From contig JADGKB010000046.1 in assembly GCA_027604185.1 (NCBI GenBank), forward strand, positions 1 to 64,000: a stretch of DNA of 64,000 bases, in the 5' to 3' direction. A program made the position numbers and the translations under genes. Under the pieces are notes generated by a model. It worked only from the letters and a program-made list of their open reading frames with translations, ran no database searches and had not been told where the DNA came from. Source of the stretch: Boothiomyces macroporosus. Lineage: Eukaryota; Chytridiomycota; Chytridiomycetes; Rhizophydiales; Terramycetaceae. Position 1 is the stretch's first letter, and the number at the start of each line of letters is the position of its first letter. Below, piece by piece: positions 1 through 11,199 of this stretch.

Positions 1-632
1 CCTCGGTTACCACACTTTGGGCAACTCAAGACTAGTGCTGGCAGAATTAAGTGTGGGGCCCAAACATACACTCTTCTGCGATAATAGTGCTTGGGATCTG
101 GGGCTTTTCCAGATTGATAACCATTCCAAATTTTGATATTTGGGTTTGGAGGGTCAATCCAGAAACGATTTAATCCACCATTGAAAGAAATCTTGGCGTT
201 GACTTCAGTCTGAGCATTAATAATTGATACCTGTACAGATTTTAAATAGTCCGTCATATTTGGATTCAAGTCATACCATCGAAGTGGTTTTGGAGTTGAA
301 TTGCTATGTCTTCCATCCTCGTCATCGTCCGTGCAGATAATATCATCTGCAGTTACAATATATAAGTACCACAATCCAGTGAATCCAAGTTTTCATTGTT
401 GAACAAATCCTCAGGAATCACTTCTTCCTCTGGCTCGCTTGAATCATATTCTGTCCATCAAATAACATGTACCGTCGCTAATTCCAAAATCAAGATTTAA
501 CTCTGGTGAATCTGGTAGATGACTGATTGGTGAACTGATCGATGAGCTTACTGAGTTGAGTGACTGTGTAGATTGATTTGGGGATTCGGTCCTTCGTCTT
601 TTGAAAAATGATAAAACACTGGATTGTCTCAT
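1..632 (-). CDS. DUF6729-like protein, 3' part cut by window edge
   Basis: Partial gene; the C-terminus lies beyond base 1. I start it at the Met giving MRQSSVLSFFKRRR, a good PCNA-interacting-peptide match (QxxVxxFF). A Ser-rich then acidic linker follows, and then a region containing RFWIDPPNPNIKIWNGY, HYYRRRVYVWAPHLILPAL and SCPKCGN. That layout resembles the DUF6729 region of fungal transposon-associated proteins (established for the family, but recalled by me, not searched). Two ultrashort introns at 451-472 (22 nt) and 347-369 (23 nt) restore the frame; without them the reading stops at 444. The CPxCG pair is probably half of a zinc knuckle. A host-gene origin is also possible. Confidence 0.55.
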
Positions 633-841
633 AGCTGTTGTTGAAATCTGCAAGTTCAGAAAGTTGCGCACTAAATTAGAAAATCTGATTGGCTGTTGAA
701 GAAAAGGTGGAAGAATTTTGATTGGCTGTTGAGCTCCCCGACCATGTTCAGTGGGCCGAGAATTGGCCAATTCATTTGTATCCAATGGTGAATTGACCAA
801 AGATCGCCCTGTAATCATTGGATACGGATGTTTCTGGTTGG

Positions 842-1391
842 GACGTTGATTTCTATGCTTATTCCCACTACAAACTATTTGGTCCACATATGGCTTCCCT
901 CTGGTGCAAATCATCACTTTACTCAAGCTGAAATCCCATATAGATTTGAATTGGAGGACTGAACCATGAATTATGTGCTGGACGGGTACTATTTCATGTT
1001 TTTGACTGGCTCTGCCGCTTTTGATCGTCAATGTGTCTTGGATGCCTTTGAATATATTCAAGAATTGGAAGCTGTAGTATTAAACAAGGTATATAGATTT
1101 CTTTCATCTCTGGACCATGTAGTCGTTCACACTAGCGCAAGCCCAGAAAAAGTCGCAACAATATCGTTTACCAGTACTCATTTTAGTTCAAACGAAATCG
1201 TGGAGTTGCACAGACATCAAGTGGCTGTCAGAAATGGACACATGTACGCATTTGATCTTGTGGTGGATGTGATGAACAGAAAGGATGACGGCGTAGTTCT
1301 AATTTCAATGCTGCGTTATAATACACTTGAAGAAGTAGATGTTCTCATCAGCATGTTGAGAAACTTGTTCAATAAATCGCCGATCACGTGA
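842..1391 (+). pseudogene. Decayed class V aminotransferase / cysteine desulfurase-like gene
   Basis: Pieces of a PLP-dependent class V aminotransferase lie in order but in different frames. The active-site lysine region DFYAYSHYKLFGPHMASLW starts at 842. Next comes HHFTQAEIPYRFEL, then a GGLNHEL-like piece in a third frame. The intact tail from about 1020 to 1391 contains VAVRNGHMYAFDLV and LRYNTLEEVD, matching the RxGHxCA-like and YNTxEEVD motifs of the family. No GT-AG pair of the local intron size reconciles the first frame changes, and no N-terminal third is visible upstream. I read it as a pseudogene; indel errors in the sequence are the alternative. Confidence 0.55.
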
Positions 1392-1392
1392 C
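1384..1392. promoter_or_regulatory. TCACGTGAC E-box/CDEI-like palindrome
   Basis: Nine-base TCACGTGAC at the end of the aminotransferase relic. TCACGTG is the core bound by bHLH factors such as Cbf1 and Pho4 in yeasts. The same nine bases occur again at 46546-46554. Function here is inference only. Confidence 0.2.
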
Positions 1393-1581
1393 CTCATACA
1401 TGGCAAGAATAAAGAAGGGTTTGATGGCCTAACCTACTAAGCTTAATATAAAGGTCAGCACAACTGTTTTCATCAAGCTCCAATTCCAATTGAAAAACAT
1501 GTTACCATTCCTAGTATTCTGTCCCAAGTTCTTCCGCGTCATCAGTGAAAGAAAAAAAAAGTAGAAAAGCAAAATACTGTA

Positions 1582-2274
1582 TTAGATAAACGTGGAGTGG
1601 TCTTTAGAGATATGACAAGTAAATCCTCGAAGAGCTTTAAAGAGCTTGGGACAGCACGGGCATTTAGTCATTACAAACACGCCCAAATCGACCTTTTCAG
1701 CTTTTTTGAATAGCAAACTAAACTTTGTTTTCATGCTTGCAGCATTCTTTGTCTTTTTTCGCACTTGTTCTACTTTTGCTGCGATTGGAGAACTTTTAAT
1801 AGATAGAGGAGAGCCAAAGCGGGAATCGTCGCTCTGATCTTCACTCTTGTCATCAAATGAAGAGGATTGCGAGTAGTTGTCGGTCTTTCGTAGAGTCAAT
1901 TCATCGCCAGCCATGAAGAAACAAAGTGGTAATTGGGTTTCTGTATAATTCGTTGGAAATGGATGTGATTGTTCCTCCAAAGTAGCTTCTGATGATGCGG
2001 TAGAAAAGGTTGGCTCCGATGTGAAACCATAGTCGTTGGTAGGTAGAGGCAAGCGGAAATCTTGTTGGTGTGGATGGAACTCTTCATTAATAAATTCTTT
2101 AAACAGAAAGTCAATGTCTTCAACCAGCGGTGGGTTTAACGACTGATAAAAGTTTAGCGAAACATACGTAGAGTCTACCAAGTTATCTCCTTTGAATTGC
2201 TGTTCTTTAGTGAATGTGTTTTCATCTTGATGTATGAAGAGCGTGGGGTTCAAATAGTGGTAGCTGTGTTTCAT
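1582..2274 (-). CDS. C2H2 zinc-finger protein, single C-terminal finger
   Basis: About 230 residues starting at MKHSYHYLN. An in-frame Met lies 32 codons upstream, but the extension it adds looks like non-coding translation. The first ~190 residues are low-complexity, rich in Ser, Glu, Asp and Thr. A basic stretch around KVEQVRKKTKNAASMKTK follows, as expected for a nuclear protein. The end holds one classical C-x2-C-x12-H-x4-H finger (CPCC...H....H, spanning KLFKALRGFTCHISKDH). A single finger suggests a transcription factor of the fungal single-C2H2 type, but no orthologue is recognised. No intron is needed. Confidence 0.65.
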   Translation of the reverse strand: MKHSYHYLNPTLFIHQDENTFTKEQQFKGDNLVDSTYVSLNFYQSLNPPLVEDIDFLFKEFINEEFHPHQQDFRLPLPTNDYGFTSEPTFSTASSEATLEEQSHPFPTNYTETQLPLCFFMAGDELTLRKTDNYSQSSSFDDKSEDQSDDSRFGSPLSIKSSPIAAKVEQVRKKTKNAASMKTKFSLLFKKAEKVDLGVFVMTKCPCCPKLFKALRGFTCHISKDHSTFI

Positions 2275-3078
2275 TTGAGCGATGGAATCCGTTATAACTA
2301 ATATTATTTGCAAAAAATGTGGAATTTGCTGGCTCTTTTTAAAAAAAATCGACCACACAAACGGAGGCAATTTCCAGCCAATGTTTCACATTTTGTAATA
2401 GGGTGGAATACCACTAACAGTGCCGGGATGACGTGGAAATGAACAAGAAAATAGATAAAAAGCTTTCAACGTGTTAATAAATGCACCATTTCTTCTATAA
2501 TTAGTTACACCAATCTTTGCCGTATTCCATATTGAAAGCGCCCGGCTCCTTTTTGGGAAAGTTGAGACCACGACAAAATCATTCGGAAAGTGCAATTTCT
2601 TTAGATTAGGAATGGAATTAAAAGAAAAATGATCTCTTTGTTAGGTTAAACCCTGGTCTGCTTAGATGCAAAAATTCGTATGGATTTGCGAGTTATTTAT
2701 CAGATCCCGAATCCTCTATGCCAAATTGGTCCATCTTTTCACAAGGAGCGAAAAAAGAGGGACTGGACTGAATGTATGTTATCAGAGGTATCATCTAAAA
2801 CACACTTTCGCATTACATTTGTAATTTGAAACAATTACCTGATATTTTGAAGCTTGGTGTTTGATTGTATATTCTGTGGCGTAAATTCAATAGTAAGTAT
2901 GAGTAATCGAACTACGGCATTTTCGAGTTCACACATACCAGAACCCTCCATGCGGTAAAAACATCAGCAACTCATACATGAAAAAAGAGTGATTTCCAGA
3001 TGGTTGATTCCTAAACAACGGTGGAACTCAAGTGAAACCTCGGGTGCTTGAACAGTGGCAATCGGAAAAGTGATTTCT
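2275..3078. other. Intergenic, no gene seen
   Basis: About 800 bases between the zinc-finger gene and the first dehydrogenase. Short open frames here show no domain, no compositional bias toward coding and no plausible splice partners. Probably promoter for the zinc-finger gene and 3' flank of the dehydrogenase. Confidence 0.5.
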
Positions 3079-3961
3079 TTATTGGTTGAGATACTCTTTT
3101 ACAAACTCCTTGGATTTAGAACACAGCTCTTCAATCAATGCTTCATCATCTGCAAGCGCCAAGTGCGGAATAACTTTGCAGTCGTTGAAATACAGGCCAT
3201 TATCTTCCTTTCTAGCTTCCAGAGCACAGTACAAGGTAGTCATTGCACCTAAATTAACGAAATGTACCCTCTTGCTCTGAAATCATAAATAGTTTGATTA
3301 CAGGTTGAAGCCACCATGGAAAACTTCTCCATACATCTGTAGCAACAACTCCTGGATGCAGAGAATATACTAGAGTATTCTTTAGTTCTTTCGCTAGCTT
3401 CCTTGTATACATTACATTAGCTAATTTCGAGTTTTGATAAGTGTCAATTTTGATTGTCTTTGGGTTCTCTTTCTTTATGGTTTCCCAATCATATCGAACT
3501 CCACTGAAATGCGCAATTGAAGAGATATTAACGATCCTAGCACCTGGAGTTGCTTCAAGAGTGGATTTGAGGAGTTCAGTAAACAAGTATGGACCCAAGT
3601 GGTTGGTCGCAAATGTAAGTTCAAAACCATCTTTTGAAAGCCCACCAGCATTCGCAATCCCGGCATTGTTAATCAGCAAGTCAAGCCTGCTGTGTTTGGA
3701 AAGGAATTCCTTAACCGCCACTGGTACTGTCTTCAAGTCATCCAGTTCCAAATGAAGAAATTCAATCTTGTCGTTTCCTGTTTCTTTCTTGATTTCCTCT
3801 ATCACTGGAAGGGTTTTTGCTTCATTCCTGGCAGCAACTACGACTGTGCAGTTCAAACGAGCCAGCTCAAAGCAGGTTACTTTTCCAATTCCAGAAGATC
3901 CGCCCGTGACTATCGCTACTTTTCCAGTCAAGTCTTTTGTTGGTTTGTATTTGAAAACCAT
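3079..3961 (-). CDS. Short-chain dehydrogenase/reductase, copy 1
   Basis: 287 residues, classical SDR close to the retinol-dehydrogenase/WWOX-like group of NADP(H) oxidoreductases. Visible motifs are the cofactor glycine motif TGGSSGIG, the NNAG motif, the catalytic YQNSK (Tyr and Lys) with an upstream Ser in IVNISS, and PGVVATDVWR. The start MVFKYKPTKDLTGK matches the neighbouring paralogue; an upstream TTG is ignored. A 19-nt intron at 3249-3267 (GTACAT...TAATTTAG) precedes the last exon, which adds the conserved AMTTLYCALEA and the tail ending at TAA. Substrate unknown. It sits head-to-tail with copy 2, 75 bp away, so a recent tandem duplication is likely. Confidence 0.9.
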
Positions 3962-4036
3962 GCGAATCAATATTTGAGGGAAAATTCGAACGCCCTTTCA
4001 AAAATTTATGCAACACGGGAATAGCAAGTGAATATA

Positions 4037-4913
4037 TTAAAGATAAGCAGCAACCAACTCTCTCGACTTTGAATATAATTCTTCAACCGCGTCCTTGTCA
4101 TCCGCAATGGGAGAGTAATTTACCGGTTTGCAGTCATCAAAGTACTTTCCATTATCTTCTCTCTTTGCCTCAAGCGCGCAGTATAAAGAAGTCATTGCGC
4201 CTAAATTAGTAATATATACCTTCCTGCTCGCTAATCATAAACAATTTGATTATTGGTTGCAAGAAACCGGGAATGTTTCTCCAGATATCAGTAGCAACCA
4301 CGCCAGGGTGAAGAGAATAAACAAGAGTATTCTTTAGATCAGCAGCAAGCTTTTTAGTGTACATTACATTGGCAAGCTTTGAATCTCCATAAGAATCCAG
4401 CTTTACTGTATTTTTGTTTTCTTGTCGCAACTTGTCAAAGTCGTATTTGGCACCTTTCAAATGAATTTTAGAGGCAACATTCACGATTCGAGAGTCTGGT
4501 GTTGCTTCCAATATTGGTCGTAGCAATTCAGTGAAAAGGAAAGGTCCCAAGTGGTTGGTGCCAAAAGTCATTTCAAACCCGTCTTTAGTTAGTCCACCAG
4601 CATTCGCCACTCCAGCATTATTAATAAGCAAGTCCAATCTGGTATTCTTTGACAAAAAGTCAGTGACAGCAGCAGGAATAGTCTTCAAATTATCCAGTTC
4701 TAAATGGAGAAATTCCACATTTTCATTACCGGTTTCTTTTTTGATAAGTTCAATAATAGGAAGGGTTTTCTGTTGATTCCTAGCAGCAATAATCACTTTG
4801 CAGTGTAAACGAGCGAGTTCTTGGGCTGTGATTTTGCCAATTCCAGAAGAAGCTCCAGTAACGATGGCCACCTTACCAGTCAAGTCTTTAGTTGGTTTGT
4901 ACTGGAATACCAT
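4037..4913 (-). CDS. Short-chain dehydrogenase/reductase, copy 2
   Basis: 285 residues, paralogue of the gene just downstream on the same strand. It has TGASSGIG, NNAG, catalytic YGDSK, PGVVATDIWR and the same start MVFQYKPTKDLTGK. One 19-nt intron at 4201-4219 falls at exactly the same codon as in copy 1 (after SEQEG), so the intron predates the duplication. The last exon reads AMTTLYCALEAKREDNG and ends in TAA. As for copy 1, the reaction is NAD(P)-dependent oxidation or reduction of an unknown carbonyl or alcohol. The C-terminal halves differ more than the N-terminal halves. Confidence 0.9.
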
Positions 4914-5297
4914 TGGCTACTCATAAAGCTCTATCTTTAAATACTCACTGTGCCACGGCCCGTTCGGAATTCGGCCGACGGTTTTACCCACAACACATTC
5001 CAAGAAATGGCATAAGTACAGATACTTTTTGTGATGCTTGTGCTGCCAAAAGGACCAGTAAAAACCAGTGATTTCAGGAAATAATTAAACTGGAATTCAA
5101 TGCATTTAAAAGCAACAGGACAATACTTCAATGGACAATATTTCAGAGGATTAAAGTTTAAAAGGCAGCCATTGAGTTAAAGCCTGCTGTATTTCCGTTT
5201 GCCTGATAAATTGGATCCCAAAATATATTAAAATTTCACAATAACCCAAATAATCATCAAAAACTTTTTTATAAGATTGTGGCTCAATTAGGTTTAT
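4914..5297. other. Intergenic, no gene seen
   Basis: About 380 bases between the second dehydrogenase and the capping-enzyme-like gene. It should hold the dehydrogenase promoter and the 3' end of the upstream gene. No element stands out. Confidence 0.5.
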
Positions 5298-7038
5298 TCA
5301 GTTTAATATTAGGTCCAACCAACTATCTTTCTTTTTCTGTATAGGTGGAGGTGTTGGTTCTTTGGGAGGCTGATACTCTATCTTTTCTATACTATCGTAG
5401 CGTTCCTGGCATAAATCAGACAGAGGTGATTCACTGTCATAGCTCTCGTTTGTTTTCACTGCTATTTGCATAGTGGGAGGTGGTGGGGGTATATAATTGC
5501 TATCAATCTTTGTGATTTGTTTCAACGCAACATCCGCCAGATTGATATCCGCTTCCATCTACTGTTTAAATCCAAAGTACCTTTTTGCTATCTTCAATTT
5601 TTGGTGCAGTTGCTTCGACCGGTGTTACACCTGATCCAACTTCTATTTCCTCCTCTTCTCCTTCGGAACTAAACGATTCTTGTCGCATTGGTATGACTAT
5701 TCCCCCAGAGATCTCTTCTTCCTCTTCCTCTTCCTCGCCATCCTCCAATTCATGACTGACTGTTTCAATCTTTTTCTCTTCTGTTTTGGGTTTCTTTGCT
5801 GTAGGTGAGGTGGGGGCTGTATTTTCATCTACTTGGCTGATACGACGCTTTTCTGGAGGAATTGAGTTTGAATTTCGTCGCTCTCGCATCTTCCACATTG
5901 TTCTCATATTTTCAACATGTTCCTCCAACTAGATTAACAATTATTACAGTTTCAAGTTTCACTGGGTTGATGATACTATTCCAGCACCCTCTGATCCTCT
6001 TTTCATCGTCTGCCATTTGTTTATCGGGTCTACATTAGATATAAATACCTGAATCTACAAAATCTCCACCCGCCTTTTCGCCTTTGACCTGCATATCCAT
6101 TTTCGTATAAATAAGTTTCCCAGTCTTTATCAAAACGGCAATCAACGACTTTTCCATCCGGTGGATTAAGTCTCCATTCATTCAAAAGCTCAGCTTCAGG
6201 CGTAAAGTCATCGAAATATTTGTGTAACTGGCGATCTGCGATAAATAACTGGTAGTGTGCTTTCCTTTCCTTGTCCCATAAAATCTGAATTTTAAATGTA
6301 AACCAGTGTAGCTCCGGTGGGCACCAATAAAACAGCTTTGGATTGTTTGGATTACGCTGCGGAACGTACGGCACTCGCACAGGTGTAAATATGAGTCCTT
6401 TGGGTGATTTTTGGTTCTGCAGTATAATGTGTAGACCGTAACTGCGCTCTTGTTTTTTCATGTCTATTTTGAATGGTGGCTTTTGAATACTAGGTAATAG
6501 TAGATGGTGCGGTCTGATTATATCTTGCTGGAGAATCTACATTAGCAAGTGTTACTCCCAGGCGTGTGCTAAAAGATCTCTGCGCAACGGATACGCCATC
6601 GATGGCGATCAAGTCGAATGCCGTATAGGTAAATACAAGCTACATTAGCGAAATATACCCCATCCTCTGTTTCTTCCGCATTTATTTCTCCATCTATAAG
6701 TGTATCATTGTGAAATAGCTGATTATTATTTGGTATAGGAAAGAACATTTGGTTGTATAAGAGTACATTTTGATTGGTGAATAGAAACGTTGCTGGGCCC
6801 TGAGGAGTTACTTCCAGAAACAGAAACGAGCGAAGTCCAGTTCCTCTATCTGATACAAAGTAATCATTGTTGTCTATTATCGAAAGATGCGACTCCAATA
6901 GGGATGTTGGTTCTGCACCAGAAAACCTGATTTAAAAACAGAATACCACTCGGATTTGGCTGATAGCAAGTTTTTTATCTTGTTCCGGATTATCTCGGCG
7001 TATCTGGGTTCAACTGGTGCTCCTATAGCCATTTTCAT
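5298..7038 (-). CDS. mRNA guanylyltransferase-like protein, catalytic motifs lost
   Basis: 540 residues after removing six introns: 6927-6946, 6640-6658, 6537-6555, 6030-6048, 5929-5947 and 5559-5580 (19-22 nt). The fold is that of the nucleotidyltransferase capping enzyme: PxSL..HL, motif I region YFVSDRGTGLRSFLFL, motif III LIDGE, then YTAFDLIAIDG, motif IV region KGLIFTPVRVPY, motif V region YWCPPELHWFTFKI, and the OB-fold VDCRFD...GGWRFCRFRPDK. Active enzymes have KxDG in motif I, DGLIF in IV and KWKP in V. Here these are RGTG, KGLIF and YWCP, so the GMP-accepting lysine and its partners are gone. The C-terminal ~170 residues are acidic and Pro-rich, absent from typical Ceg1. Probably a pseudoenzyme, perhaps an RNA polymerase II or RNA-binding adaptor (inference). 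Confidence 0.8.
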
Positions 7039-7460
7039 TTTGAAAAATGTTGAAAAAAAGGCAAGTCGAGCGAGTTGGAAGAGAATAAGCAACACTAGGA
7101 TATCAATAGTATCGCCAATGGAATATAGTACTAACCATATCCATCTTTCCAAAATATGCGCGTTTTGTAATAGCGCTTGCGCTTAGATGATTTTATAGAA
7201 TGAGACTCTTGCGATGGGATAGATTCTCAAATTAAAAATGAGTGCTAATGATTCCAGAACGCCTGTACTACCAACTGGCTTTCCTTAGATTGCTAGAGTG
7301 CAAAGGATATCGCGGTATACCAGTCATACAAGCAAAGGCTGCTTGAAAGTACCGCTAAACTCGCGCATCTGGCAGTCTATAGCTGCGTGAGATTTCTCAT
7401 GCCAGGCATGTAAGGATGAGTCAAGGGCAAAAAATGTTTTTTGTAAAAAAAATTTAATAC
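7039..7460. other. Intergenic, divergent promoter region
   Basis: About 420 bases between the divergently transcribed capping-enzyme-like gene and the PPR gene. No further gene or clear element is visible. Confidence 0.45.
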
Positions 7461-9894
7461 ATGAACTGCACCTGTTTCCTCAAACAGAAAATATTGTTCA
7501 GCAGCCAGCGGATATACAGGATTCAGCGGCATCTCACTACTCACAATCTGCAAAATCTCACCGAATATACCCATGGAAAATCTGCGGATAATTTGAAAAT
7601 ATTCATGGAAACCATCAATGAATATCCATTCAGTTTCAAAAGAGATTCGCCTATACATGTCCAGTTTAGACTGGTAAAGAGGCAAAAATTACCAGATCAC
7701 GCATACATTTCAAAGTTGTATTTATTGGAAAATGAAATCGATACCGCATTTGATATATTCAAGCGCTTGACAGCTTTGAAAAAGTTTCGTGGAGTTCTCG
7801 GAAGCCAAGAGCACTTTGCTGTGCGTCAATCTCAAGAGCAATTTCAAGTGAGCACTGTCCAAGAAAAAAAGCGAATCAAACAGATATACGAGCTTTATAA
7901 GCTCTTTGCAGATACGGAAAAAGCAAATACTTTTGAATATCAGATGATCAAACTTCAGCTGCAGGGGCACCGTCTCTCATATGACGAACTGTTAGCGATA
8001 TATCAGCAATACAAAGCGAATTCCCGCCCGTTATTCTTTGCGATCTTGAATGTCCTACAAAACGATCCGGCAGTAGCTTTACAGTTTATTGACTATTGCG
8101 AAAAGGATGGTCTTTTGTTTGATACAAATATTTATACTGCAATCATGAAAGTGCTAGTAGATGACTATCCATACCTTTCCATCAAATATTTTCAAAAAAT
8201 TGAAACCCCAGATGATATCAGTGTGTCTGTTTTGATTAAAGCGTGGAGTAATTTAGGCAAGCCCGAAAGAGGTTTCCAAATTATAAAAGAATATGAACTG
8301 CAAACCCCGCCGTCATTGATGATTGTAATTGTTTGACTAATGTTAGTATACTTCTCTTCTAAGCGGGTTTGCGGGCGGATACAACAAGTATGATTTGGAA
8401 TCTATATTCAACCTTATACTTGCAAAAGGCTTGATTCCTGATTTAGCAGTTTACAATGTCATGATTAGAGGGTACTGTAAACGAAATGATTTGCCAAACG
8501 TATTAAAGTATGTATTACAAGTTGAAAAGTACTTCATACCCGACAGATACCTGTATGCCACGCTAACACCCTTTGTAGCTGCATTGCCCTCGTCATCTGT
8601 TCTATATCGATGGTACGTGGATCGTTTTCAGAGGCAGCCATCTGTATCTACATTTCACTATGACGAATTTGTGGAAATATCGGGTGAAAAATTCAAAAAT
8701 CAAATGAAACGACCATTTACTTTGAAGGGGATGTTTTATTTGGCTCACAGGTACCTTCCAAGACAGAAACTACCTTACAAGTTTCTTTTAAAGGCATCTT
8801 TGCGCAAACCGCAATTCGGAAAGATACTTGAACAATACCAAAAAAAATTTAAACTAGATGCTGATGTATACTCTCTACTGATATTGCAATGTTATGGGAA
8901 GCGACCAAATGCGGAAAATGCGTGGAAGCTATTCTATCAAATGAAGGAGGACAAGATTATTCCCACGCCGCTAGTTTACAGAAATCTATTGCTGATTTGC
9001 CGTAGAACTAACGATATCGATTCTTGCCGGAAAATTATTGATGAAATAATCGAAAACGAGATTGTTATGGAAAGAGGGATGGTTAGTAATATAATAGATA
9101 TGCTACTCCGCAACCACAAAAGCCAACCGACTTTGTGGCAAGTGATTAAACAAAGATCCATATCACCAACAGATTCTAGCAAATTCGACTCTTCATTTTC
9201 CAGAATGAATTCCCAAGAACAAAGAGCAATTAGTAACCCACCCTCAACCGTGCTAATTGAAAGTGCAATCAAATTCATAGAGTATCAACAAGCAATTAAT
9301 AATGAAGCTGTAGGAATATCAGGAAGACAGCTTAATCGTCTGATCAGAAATGTATTGGTCTTGGAGGACCCTTCTGTCTACATTGCCAAGATACATTCAT
9401 GGATCACCAAAGCAAAAGATGAACAATTAGTATCAGCGCTTGAACATCAGCTAATGAAGTCACACCTATGGGACCTGGCTGAAAAATATGTGGATTTAGA
9501 AACCAAAAAGAAGCACGTAATTGAGCTTGCACAAAATAGAGAAGTATCACAACTATATACCATGTTCAAATTATCCCCAGATCCAATAATTTCCTCAATG
9601 ATCATTGAACAGCTAGGAGTTTACATTAAAGACGAAAAACTAACTCGATTAGTGTATGCAGAAGCAAAAAAAACTAGTGAGATAGTATGGAGCTTTATTA
9701 GAAGTCTTGTTTGGTGGGGGTACCTTGAAGATGCAGTCCAAGTATCCACATCAGGATTACAGATCGATGATAAAACTGTACCAGTGAAATTGGGAAGATG
9801 GCTAAAGCTCAAAGGGTTAACAGACTTGGAAAATCATTTGGTAGAGTATTGGAAAGAGAAGAGACCTGACTGGCAATTGGAAAAAGATATTTAA
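7461..9894 (+). CDS. Mitochondrial pentatricopeptide-repeat (PPR) protein
   Basis: 803 residues in two exons; a 22-nt intron at 8325-8346 joins them in frame. The N-terminus is basic and lacks acidic residues for the first ~30 positions (MNCTCFLKQKILFSSQRIYR), as for a mitochondrial presequence. PPR-like helical repeats are visible, for example LIPDLAVYNVMIRGYCKRND and DADVYSLLILQCYGKRPNAENAWKLFYQMKEDKIIPTPLVYRNLL. Fungal PPR proteins of this size act in mitochondrial RNA maturation or translation. Which RNA it serves cannot be read from the sequence. Confidence 0.8.
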
Positions 9895-9920
9895 ATGTAT
9901 AATATAATGATGTTGCCCGT

Positions 9921-10124
9921 TTAGACTGAATTCTTGCAATTTCCATAGCTTTCAATGACTTTGTTCACAGCCGTATAGTTTGAAAGGAAACTGTTTGTAT
10001 GATCAGCAATGGTGATATCCGCCGTTATTACAACGATTTCGTGGTTTGTGGTGTGCTCTCCACTCGTTTGTACGTCTAAAACTTTTGCTTTTTCGTAGAG
10101 GAATGACATCATTCCATTGATCAT
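9921..10124 (-). CDS. Small hypothetical protein
   Basis: 67-residue frame starting MINGMMSFLYEKAKVLDV and ending in TAA, convergent with the PPR gene 26 bp away. Amino-acid composition is ordinary and the middle (HEIVVITADITIADH) has the alternating hydrophobic pattern of a beta strand. No family recognised. An extra upstream exon is possible given the tiny introns in this genome. Coding status is uncertain. Confidence 0.35.
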   Translation of the reverse strand: MINGMMSFLYEKAKVLDVQTSGEHTTNHEIVVITADITIADHTNSFLSNYTAVNKVIESYGNCKNSV

Positions 10125-10501
10125 TGTTTCAATTGTTCAAATCTCTTTTGTCTACTTTACATTATTCAGTACGAATATTCAGTTTAGAGCAAGTCACAAA
10201 GAATTCATTTTATCCTAATCAAGTTCCCGGTATTTTGGGACTTGTTAAGGATAAAAAATTCTAAATATTGATTTCGGGTAATATTTTGGCAAGCCGAACG
10301 CTCTTTGCAGCTAAAATCCATCCCAATCAGGTTTATTTTTCCTGGCACAATCGGACTTTTAATCCGTCCAATCGATTCATTCACCCCCGAGAAAAGTTTG
10401 ATACACAGAAAAAGACAATTTTTCCAAATTTATACTCTGGCACAAGATTAATATCATTGTCAAGTACATTTACGATACAGCTCTGTTTGGTTTATAGTAG
10501 T
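10125..10501. other. Spacer upstream of velvet gene 1
   Basis: About 380 AT-rich bases. A frame without stops continues upstream from velvet gene 1, but it has no convincing Met or similarity, so I treat it as 5' flank. Confidence 0.4.
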
Positions 10502-11091
10502 ATGTGTAGTAGTAACTGGGGAAACAAAAAAAAACACAGCCTGAGTGTTCGACAGACTCCCTTCAAAGGAAGAGAAGCTGGATTAAAGCAACCGTATCTT
10601 CAAACATATCTGTACTTGCTTCTAACTTAGCTATCCCTCCTTAATCGTGCAGATTGAATTTGAAGAAAAGCAAACCAAGGAACAGGTAAAGTGTGATTTC
10701 ATCTAGCTGCTTGCAATGAACCTTGTTTGTACGATCATGCTCAAAGATCCAAAGGATTCTCAGCATCTAAATACGCTAAAGAATTCGTATTATAGTCGAT
10801 ACCCCTTCACTTGTAACCTTACAGGTGATTTGACCACGATTGGAAGGGTGCTGGTTGATCCTGAAGACCAGACTTTTAAAATCTTTTTTATATTTAATGA
10901 TCTCAACATCAAAGTGCTTGGCGAGTACACTTTTCTTTGCGTTGTGGTGGATTTGGAAGAGTAACTCTTGTTAATCTAGTGATTGGAGCGTGGCAGTAGA
11001 GACCAAGCCCTTTCATGTCCTTTTAAGGTCTGACTTTGTAAAGTCCACTATTAAAACCTCACTGTCGCAAAGACTGGAGGCACAGTTATAA
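10502..11091 (+). CDS. Velvet-domain protein 1
   Basis: 176 residues in four exons; introns 10612-10630, 10686-10706 and 10961-10979 (19, 21, 19 nt). The protein is little more than a velvet domain, the fungal DNA-binding fold of VeA, VelB and VosA. Visible are RQTPFKGREAGL at the start, a YPSLIVQIEF segment in place of the usual DPPPIVQL, then NLTGDL, VDPED, FFIFNDLNIKVLGEYTFLC (the FxFsDLxVxxxGxYxL motif) and the end motif KPFHVLLRSDFVKSTIKTSLSQ. Velvet proteins dimerise and control development and secondary metabolism in filamentous fungi. First of four tandem paralogues with shared intron positions. The start Met is the first in frame and is not certain. Confidence 0.8.
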
Positions 11092-11157
11092 AAGTCCTTC
11101 TTAAAGTTCTCTTGTATTTGCTGTATGATTATTTCGCTTTTTTTCATTGTATCTCTT

Positions 11158-11199
11158 GCTAGTAATGTGTCTAGTAGTGTGTCTAGTATTGGGTCTAGA
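11158..11199. repeat. Imperfect short tandem repeat, unit ~GTGTCTAGTA
   Basis: Three to four imperfect copies of a 10-12 base unit, each with TCTAG, in the spacer after velvet gene 1. Nothing suggests that it is coding. Confidence 0.45.
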
